A DNA stretch of 64,000 bases from Vulcanisaeta distributa JCM 11216 (GTDB lineage Archaea; Thermoproteota; Thermoprotei; Thermoproteales; Thermocladiaceae): positions 186,001 through 250,000 of the forward strand of contig NZ_BBBI01000001.1 in assembly GCF_001315985.1 (NCBI RefSeq). The letters run 5' to 3'. Made by a program: the position numbers and the translations under genes. The notes beneath the pieces were generated by a model. That model searched no databases. It was not told the origin of the DNA and worked only from the letters and a program-made list of their open reading frames with translations. Shown piece by piece: positions 57,743 to 64,000 of this stretch (within the stretch, counting starts at the first letter, position 1; each line of letters begins with the position of its first letter).

Positions 57743-58144
57743 CTACCTAACCCTAATTATCTTCCTCCTACCTGCAATATCCCAAACCTCAACCTCAACG
57801 CCCGGCTCGATTTTACCCTTAATATCTTCCTCAATTTGATTCTGCGGGACCTCAAACGTTGTGTAATTCCTCAAGTCCATCAACTGCCAGGAATCACCGA
57901 CCTTAGCCACGACCTGTGCAACAAACTTCTCAATAATTGGTACCTCGACCTGGGCATCGGCAGGCACTATTAGGGTCCTCTTAACATTATCGAAGACGCC
58001 AATACCCACAATCCTCACCTTGGCAGAGCCATGCTTACCAGTCTTGCTCTTTTCAACCTCGACTATCTTGCATGGTTCCCCCCCATCAATCATTAGGTAA
58101 CTGCCCTCCTTCACAGAACCTGCCTCCGTCGGCTTCGTTGACAT
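57743..58144 (-). CDS. eif5a: Translation factor aIF5A
   Basis: A 133-residue protein with the hypusination loop [20 protein letters not shown] and a C-terminal OB fold. Helps the ribosome through difficult sequences such as polyproline. The motif IDGEPCKI reads IDGGEPCKI at a 7-C run (58078-58084). It is convergent with DUF655, six bases apart. The frame is intact. Confidence 0.94.
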   Translation of the reverse strand: MSTKPTEAGSVKEGSYLMIDGGEPCKIVEVEKSKTGKHGSAKVRIVGIGVFDNVKRTLIVPADAQVEVPIIEKFVAQVVAKVGDSWQLMDLRNYTTFEVPQNQIEEDIKGKIEPGVEVEVWDIAGRRKIIRVR

Positions 58145-58242
58145 ACAAGTCGATATACCTAAAGCTAATAAAAGGTTTTCTATCGAAGTAATTCCCTGAG
58201 AAATTACTTATTAATTCACCTATCTGCATTAACCTGGTATTA

Positions 58243-59054
58243 ATGAGGATAATGATTTATATTGGCAAGTACGAGGATTACGCATTGGCGAAGTTGATAA
58301 TCAATAGGCTTAGTAGTAATGGCGTAGAGATAGTGGCTGCCAGGGACGTGGAGGTTAAGAACCTCGGCATACCGAGATGGGACGGCGCTCAGGGCGTTGA
58401 TATAGCATGGTGATTGGCGGAGATGGGACAGTACTAAGGTTTTTACACGAAATTATTAATTCCACGGACATACCCATATTTCATGTAGGTACTGGCAGGG
58501 TTAATTACCTAAGTGACGTGAGCGCCAGGGAGTTACCTCAGGTTCTTGATAAGATAGTTAAGGGTGAGTACACGATTGAGGAGAGACTCACGTTAAAGGC
58601 CATTGCCGTGGACTTCGAGTGCACCGCGTTAAATGAGGTCTTGGTTAAGGGCGTTGATCCTGGCCACTTAATAAATGTTACGATTGTTGAGAATAGCGGT
58701 GAGGAGTTAATAAGGGCTAGGATGGATGGCGTCATAATAGCGACGCCCACGGGCTCCACGGCATACGCACTAGCGGCAGGGGGGGGCCCGGCGGTCGATA
58801 TTAGGTTGGCCGTGAAGTTAATAGTACCCCCCCTAGCACCCTTCTCCAGGGCCTTGGTCCCCATTATACACCCATACGAGATACCAATTAAGGTATTAAC
58901 GAGTGAGGTGGCCCACATACTCTGTGACGGCATTGTTGCGCAGAGGGGGGGTGCCGAGATACGTATTACGCCGGGTGACCGGAGGGTTAGGTTTATCAGG
59001 ACTCGTCAGTATAGGATGTATGATAGGTTGTTTAGGAGGTTATTCATACCATGA
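58243..59054 (+). CDS. NAD kinase (frameshifted)
   Basis: Phosphorylates NAD to NADP. MRIMIYIGKYEDYALAKLIINRLSSNG starts at ATG 58243. The frame breaks near 58405-58408 (one base missing, expected DIAMVIGGDGTVLRFLHE) and resumes with the diagnostic GGDGT. ATPTGSTAYALAAGGG is one Gly longer than the family at a 7-G run. The end is ITPGDRRVRFIRTRQYRMYDRLFRRLF. Its TGA overlaps the next gene's ATG. Confidence 0.9.
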
Positions 59055-59426
59055 GCCCTGGGGGATACTGTGATACTTGACACATCGGCGATACTTCATA
59101 TGAGGGATTTACGCCCATTAATGGATATGGGTGACCTGGTGACTACGAATTACGTGATCAGTGAGTTAAGGGATGCTAGGGCGGTTGTTATACCTGAAAT
59201 ACTAAATATAAGCGTTTATGAGATTAGTGAGGATGAGATTGCCAACGCCCGGAGGAATTATCATATACCGAGGTTACTAAGTGATGCCGATGTTTCATTA
59301 ATAGTCCTGGCCATGAGATTGAGGAATAAAAATCCGCTGGTGATTACTGATGATTCAATGTTGATAAAATTCCTTAGGAAATTGAAGATTAGGTATTCAG
59401 TGGTTTTCCTGAGAAGGCGTCAGTAG
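59051..59426 (+). CDS. PIN-domain nuclease (frameshift near start)
   Basis: The ATG overlaps the NAD kinase stop (ATGA). With four rather than five G bases at 59060-59064 it reads MSPGDTVILDTSAILHMRDL, in frame with the rest. The PIN acidic residues are in DTSAIL, TTNYVISELRDA, SDADVSLIVLA and VITDDSMLIK. Length about 124 residues. It resembles the PIN part of Nob1, the 16S-rRNA 3'-end nuclease, but lacks the zinc ribbon. A VapC-type role is less likely because no antitoxin is adjacent. Confidence 0.78.
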
Positions 59427-59984
59427 GGCCTTGGCCTTAACTTGAGCTTCCTTGGCACGTTCTCCTCAGGTATCTCGGCACCGGCCAACTCTATCGTTAC
59501 GGTGTCCTGGAACCAGGGTGTTGACCTACCGAAGGCCCTGGGCATGTAGTTCCTGATCTTACGACCCTTATGAACGGCAGCATGGACAATAACCACATTA
59601 TCAACATTGAGACCCCCTATAATTGGCATTGTTCTCGAGGTTCTTAAGAACCTCCAGGTAGGCCTTGGCAACCCTAACGGGCCACTTGGCCACTGGCCAG
59701 CCCTCCCAGGGCGTTGTGTGGTGCGCCTGCTTCTTGGTGAACCTCCTTATTGGTATTGGAGCCTTCATCTTAATGACGTTATTCAGGTACTCCTCGGCCT
59801 GCTTAATGGTGAAGCCCCCCCTAATGAACCTGGCAACCTCAACAGCCTTCTTCCAACTAATCCTATACTCATAACCGAGGGCCTTAACCACTTGGTCCTC
59901 GGTAATACTCGCTCCATAAGTCTCCCTAACCCTCTTGATGATATCCTCGGCATCAATGCTCCAGTCAATCCTAGCCATACCCAA
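59420..59984 (-). CDS. rplV: Large ribosomal subunit protein uL22 (frameshifted)
   Basis: MARIDWSIDAEDIIKRVRETYG, ALGYEYRISWKKAVEVARFIRGGFTIKQAEEYLNNVIKMKAPIPIRRFTKKQAHHT and GWPVAKWPVRVAKAYLEVLKNLENNA are L22. The frame breaks at the 5-C run 59613-59617. With four bases it continues [37 protein letters not shown], the family C-terminal half. Total about 185 residues. It is separated from S3 by 43 kb and lies on the other strand. Confidence 0.93.
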
Positions 59985-60044
59985 ACCAACGCGAGTAATG
60001 CAATATAAAAATATTTACCTACCGTAATTCACGAGGCAAATAAC

Positions 60045-61248
60045 CTACGCGTCACTATAGACCTCCTTGATCAATTGTAAGTATACATATATGGACTTAA
60101 TAATGTCATTAACCTCTACGTACTCGTCAGGTCCATGGGCACTGTTGATATTGCCAGGTCCATATGTCAATGCGTCTATGCCGGCTCTCTGTAAGTAACG
60201 AGTGTCAACAGGAACCCTTGATACGCCTACCCTGGGACTTATACGTAGTACATTACCTATGGCATTAATCAACTTATTTAACAACCTTGATCGATCATTT
60301 AGTGCAGATTCTATCTTACTTACTACGTAAATATCTATGGCCGATTTAATACCGCCCCTTAACTCGTTCATGTAATTTATTAATTCATTAAGTGCGGTCT
60401 CAACATCCTCGTTTGGTAGTATCCTCCTATCTATTGAAAATTGAAAGTAATCAGGCACGAGATTACGAGAATTACCACCCCCCCTAACGAAACCTCCTAA
60501 CGTAATGGCCGCCCTCTCGCCCATGAACTGCCTACCCTCAATCCTAGGCTTCAACTCCTTAATTAATGCATAGGCCTCCCTAACACCGTCCTCGAAGGCA
60601 TTAACTCCATACCAAGGCTGCGCGGCATGGCTTGGTATGCCCCCCCTAACAATAACATCCAACTGTAGTATTCCCATACTACCAATCCACACAGTGTCAA
60701 GCCCAGTGGGTTCTGCCACTATGGCGTAATCAGGCTTACTAACCTGGTCGATGAGGTAATTAACGCCTGTTAAGCGCCGATCTCCTCGTCCGGGGTGAAG
60801 GAGAATTCGACACACCCATGAAAGTCCTTAGCCTCACTAAGTTTCTTTGCTAGTAATACCAGGCTGTCACACCGCCCTTATCATCAGACGCGCCCCTACC
60901 GTAAATCCTATCATTAATAAGAACGGGCCTAAAGGGTTCCGTAATTAACCAACCTCCCCCTCCAGGAACCACATCATAGTGGGCATTAAAATGAATCCTA
61001 TGGTCCCTGGAATTACACAGCTCAGCCACTAGTATGTATCTTGGGTAATCAATATACTCAGGATAATACCTCTCAATCACTGGCTTAGGTACCTCAATCA
61101 TCCTCGTACTCAACCCAAAGTCCACTAACAACCTATCTAGGTAAGTTACGATTTCCAGGTAATTCTCGCCAGGCGGTGCTACCGTCCTCAGCCCAATTAG
61201 GTCCATTAATACGTTAATTACCTGCCTAGTGAATTCACTCATCTTCAC
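60045..61248 (-). CDS. M20-family metallopeptidase/deacylase (frameshifted)
   Basis: An ArgE/DapE/LysK-like zinc enzyme of about 400 residues. The metal ligands are in HFNAHYDVVPGGGGW and YGRGASDDKGG, and the catalytic Glu in FTPDEEIG. The C-terminal domain reads IVAEPTG, SHAAQPWYGVNAFED and ITLGGFV, with PDEYVEVNDI near the end. Breaks are near 60865 (SLVLLAKKLSEAKDFHG segment) and 60785. Substrate unknown; N-acyl amino acid hydrolysis is likely. It overlaps the glycosyltransferase gene stop by 14 bases. Confidence 0.85.
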
Positions 61249-62159
61249 TTAATTCATTATATATTGCTAATAATTCCTTACCAACAATACCCGGTGAGTG
61301 CCTTTGGGTAACAATAGCCTTAGCCCTGGCGCCAAGCTCCATGGCGTAATCAGGGTAGTTTATGAGCTCCTTAGCACTATCCAGGAAGCACTTAACGTCA
61401 TCGACCTCGCACAATATGCCACCGTCGCCAACAACCTCGGGCATTGAATCCACGTTAGACGCAACGACAGGTATGCCCATGCTCATAGCCTCGAGCGCCG
61501 TGAATCCATAAGCCTCACCCCCCCTGGTTGGGAAGAGAAGCACGTCAAACTCAGCCATTAACTTAAGTAGTTCATCCCTCCTCATTGGATTGTGTACTCA
61601 ATACCCTCAATCCTCCTTGGGCTTTTACCAACATAAACCTTCCTAACATGCCTTGGTAATTTAGACATTACGTTCTCTGCAATATCACCACCCTTCCTAT
61701 GATACTCAACGCCGACGAAGCCCACTGTTATCTTATTATCGATTTTCCTAAAGCTCGTCCTCATTGGTGGTGGCACAACCCTAACGTCCCTAAACCCCCC
61801 CTCCTCCTCAAGGCCCTCCTTACTCCATTGCGTCCAGGTTATCATCACCACATTATCCCTATTGAATAAGTACCTAAAGGTCTTTACAGCAAGCCCATAT
61901 AGTGAGTCCCTCCTTGATTTGCCCATGTACTTCTCGAATAAGTTGAATATTGGTTGGTCAATCTCCTGAACCCAGGGTGTGCGTGGTATGAAGAGGTTCA
62001 GGAAGAATGCATGGGTTAGACCCTTAATCTTAAGGGAGTATATGGGCTCTATTATAGCCTTGAGAAACCACTTTGATGAATTTATTGTTTCATTAATAAC
62101 TTTATAACTAATGCCTGGGGGGGTGGGTATTCAAGTCTCAGCCTTACCCCAGTCCTCAT
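61235..62159 (-). CDS. GT4-family glycosyltransferase (frameshifted)
   Basis: A group 1 glycosyltransferase of about 308 residues. MRTGVRLRLEYPPP (start ATG 62159) joins SYKVINETINSSKWFLKAIIEPIYS after the 7-base run 62117-62123, where five are needed. The donor-binding half has GFVGVEYHRKGGDI, LMAEFDVLLFPTRGGEAYGFTALEAMSMGIPVVASNVDSMPEVV and a second break near 61583. EAYGFTALEAMS is the EX7E-type sugar-nucleotide motif. It likely glycosylates surface lipid or protein. Confidence 0.82.
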
Positions 62160-62314
62160 TTCCCCAGAAACCTTATTCCTACTTACTATAATATTTACAA
62201 GCATAAATTAGGTTGAATAGGCGCAGGATTATTATAAATATTAATTTCCCTTCGCAATTCTCTGCCACTCATTATTAGTCTCACGTTAGTATGGCATGGC
62301 CGCTCAACAATAAA

Positions 62315-64000
62315 TTAGAGGTAATCAAGCAATGAACCACGTCTCCTATTATAACCCGATTTACTACCCTCTTGTCTCGTAACCTCCACCGTTGATGGTT
62401 TCATTACTTTACCCTCCTTAATTAATTTCCTGGCCTGCTCAACTATCGAGTGGGCAAGCTTATCACCAAAACCCCTAATAGTGCTTATGACCCTCGGATC
62501 CGCATTGGCCAAGTCCTCAATGCTCCTGAAGCCAGCATTATAAAGTGCCCTAGCTCTGGCCCTGCCAATGCCTTCGAGGTTTGTTACGAATTCAATCAAC
62601 TCATCTTTAACGCCGTATGTCAACCTCCACCTAAGTATGTTCAGTCTCTCCTCATGTCTTCTCATGTTGAGGGCATTGGCGAGCTTAGTCACCGCGCTGG
62701 CTAACCAATCCATCAAGTCACTATATACTCTCAAATCACCGGGCCCCCCCACGTCATAGTTCTTGTACAGCTCATCCTCGGAAACCTCGTTAGCCCAGTC
62801 AAGGAGCATCACTGCGGTCTTCACTGTGGAGAGGTAATCCTCAACCTCCTCATCCTCAAACTCCCCATTCTCAATTTCATCCCTAGTAATTGGTGGCTTA
62901 ATCAATAGGTAATCCCAGTTATCGAGTACGAGTTCCAGGTAATCCTCGAACTCATTCCTCCTAACCCTCAGCCTCGGCACCTCCGGTGACTGAACAATTA
63001 AGTGAACGTAGCCTAGGTTGTTAGTTTCATCCCTAGTCCTAAGTCCACGAATATAGGTATTCGCCGTGTACGGGTCCAGGTATAGGTTATTTAGTAATGA
63101 ACCCAGTACTGTTGCGGATATGTAATCATCCCTCCTCTCAAGGAACCCCCCCGACTCAACCAGAAAGTTAATGATGTCATCTACTCCTCCTCAACAGGTC
63201 TCTAAGGAATTCATTCCTGTGAAAGCCACCTTGCACGTATCCGAGGGTTGATGATATGAACCTCATCACGTCATCAATACTCGAGGCATAGCCGCTGGCT
63301 ATTGCCGATAGCATGTGCGTGGCCAGGTTCTTATCAGTCAGGAACTTGGACTTTATGTCCTCAACCTTAGCACCTATATAGTTCCTAATTAGGTAATCAA
63401 CCTCATCCTCGCCCCCCCTGGCAATGAGTATAGCCTCGCCGTACGGGTCAAGCCCAGGCCTACCGGCCCTACCGGCCATCTGCTTGTACTCCATCACGGG
63501 GAGCTCCTCCATGCCAATGCCGGCTCGTACCTCCTATACTCATGGATAATAACCCTCCTAGCCGGTAAATTAACGCCTGCGGCCAATGTCGTTGTCGCAA
63601 CAACGACCTTGATCAGCCTATCCCTAAAGGATGATTCTATGATTGTCCTAGTTTCCATGTCGAGACCAGCATGATGAAACGCAACACCGCATCTAACAGT
63701 TTTCGATAACTCCTCACCAAGCAACTTGGATTGGGAGGCCTCGATTATCGCGCCAGAAATCCTCGCTAATGCGTTGGGTTCTATGAGCTTTGTGCCGTAA
63801 TTGCATACGTAGTGGGCGATTTGCTGGGCGAGCTTGACCGTGTTTGCCCTTGAGTTAGTGAATACAAGAGCTTGACCGCCATTAATTATCGTATCCATCA
63901 CAAGCGTTAATACGGGATTGCCCAAGTCCTTAATAGTCTCCCTGGACCCATCAGCATAGTAAATAACTCCATCATAGTACACACCCTCTCTAAGCTTCAC
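62315..64000 (-). CDS. hel308: Hel308 (Hjm/Ski2-like) DNA helicase, partial and frameshifted
   Basis: Archaeal Hel308 unwinds branched DNA at stalled forks. The 5' part is cut by the window end. Visible motifs are ALVFTNSRANTVKLAQQI, GVAFHHAGLDMETR, VVATTTLAAGVNLPARRVIIHEYRRYEP (IV-V) and YKQMAGRAGRPG (VI). Breaks lie near 63520 (CCGG needs CCGGG, GIGMEELPVMEYKQ) and near 63190. The C-terminal ratchet and helix-hairpin-helix domain (NLEGIGRARARALYNAGFRSIEDL) ends at SLLDYL. The N-terminal ATPase motifs are outside. Confidence 0.92.

Noticed and set aside
59051-59426. PIN protein as a VapC toxin
   Set aside because: No VapB-like antitoxin is upstream. The gene overlaps NAD kinase, and its sequence is closer to Nob1-type PIN domains.
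1-64000. CRISPR arrays, insertion sequences, rRNA genes
   Set aside because: No regularly spaced repeats of 24-37 bases, no transposase motifs or terminal repeats flanking genes, and no conserved rRNA stretches were seen.
1-64000. Many long open frames antisense to genes
   Set aside because: They mirror the codon structure of the real genes on the other strand, lack family motifs and have no promoters. They are shadows.
1-64000. Programmed frameshifting as the general explanation for split genes
   Set aside because: Too many unrelated genes are affected, shifts are +1 and -1 in no fixed context, and in-frame additions of whole residues occur at the same kind of tract. Error or tract instability explains the pattern better.

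Overview
This window looks like chromosomal DNA from a hyperthermophilic crenarchaeon of the Thermoproteales. The evidence is PaREP1-family proteins, a class I archaeal FBP aldolase in operon with a PPi-type phosphofructokinase, UbiA and CarS ether-lipid enzymes, archaeal ribosomal proteins, aIF5A, RpoF and Rpp29, and TATA-only, mostly leaderless promoters. The moderate GC content points to a Vulcanisaeta or Caldivirga relative rather than Pyrobaculum; that genus guess is inference.

Layout. 0-6.5 kb: ABC exporter ATPase, YkgJ protein, HAD phosphatases, GTP cyclohydrolase III, and a membrane-anchored winged-helix regulator beside two Asn/Thr-rich surface proteins. 6.4-10.5 kb: VKOR, a MoeA-PBP fusion and an acyl-CoA synthetase. 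10.9-14.5 kb: GltB-like FMN protein, UbiA, ATP synthase F, CarS and a zinc-finger protein. 15.2-20 kb: two DUF35 proteins, S3-L29-Rpp29, ATP synthase E and A. 20-27 kb: CysRS, GH15 glucoamylase, fba-pfp operon, creatininase-family amidohydrolase, a hairpin-rich gap and tRNA-Gly(GCC). 27-36.6 kb: a complete sugar ABC importer facing a sugar-acid dehydratase pair, then a beta-hydroxyacid dehydrogenase and a molybdopterin-binding protein. 36.7-39.8 kb: an accessory island of PaREP1/HEPN proteins and a minimal nucleotidyltransferase. 39.8-49.4 kb: glucose dehydrogenase, 2-oxoacid:ferredoxin oxidoreductase alpha, a zinc alcohol dehydrogenase, ThiM, HyuA and two thiolase-fold proteins lacking catalytic residues. 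49.5-64 kb: mostly information processing (prepilin peptidase, HisRS, Pus10, L21e, RpoF, DUF655, aIF5A, NAD kinase, PIN, L22), a glycosyltransferase, and a Hel308 helicase cut by the window end.

The dominant feature is sequence-wide. G/C runs of 5-8 bases are very common, and more than half the genes are broken by frameshifts, including hisS, rpl22, rpl21e and NAD kinase. Where a family motif is recognisable, 5-base runs mostly need 4 bases to restore frame. Many 7-base runs keep frame but add one extra Gly or Pro inside motifs that are otherwise invariant (FBP aldolase, S3, AtpA, aIF5A, creatininase). A second class of break looks like loss of one base from a short run. I therefore annotate split genes as single loci and do not call them pseudogenes. 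The cause may be consensus error or real G/C-tract instability like that reported for Pyrobaculum aerophilum.

Functionally, the central theme is sugar use: import, glucoamylase, glucose dehydrogenase, sugar-acid dehydratase, FBP aldolase with PPi-PFK, and 2-oxoacid oxidation. Ether-lipid and molybdopterin synthesis are also represented.
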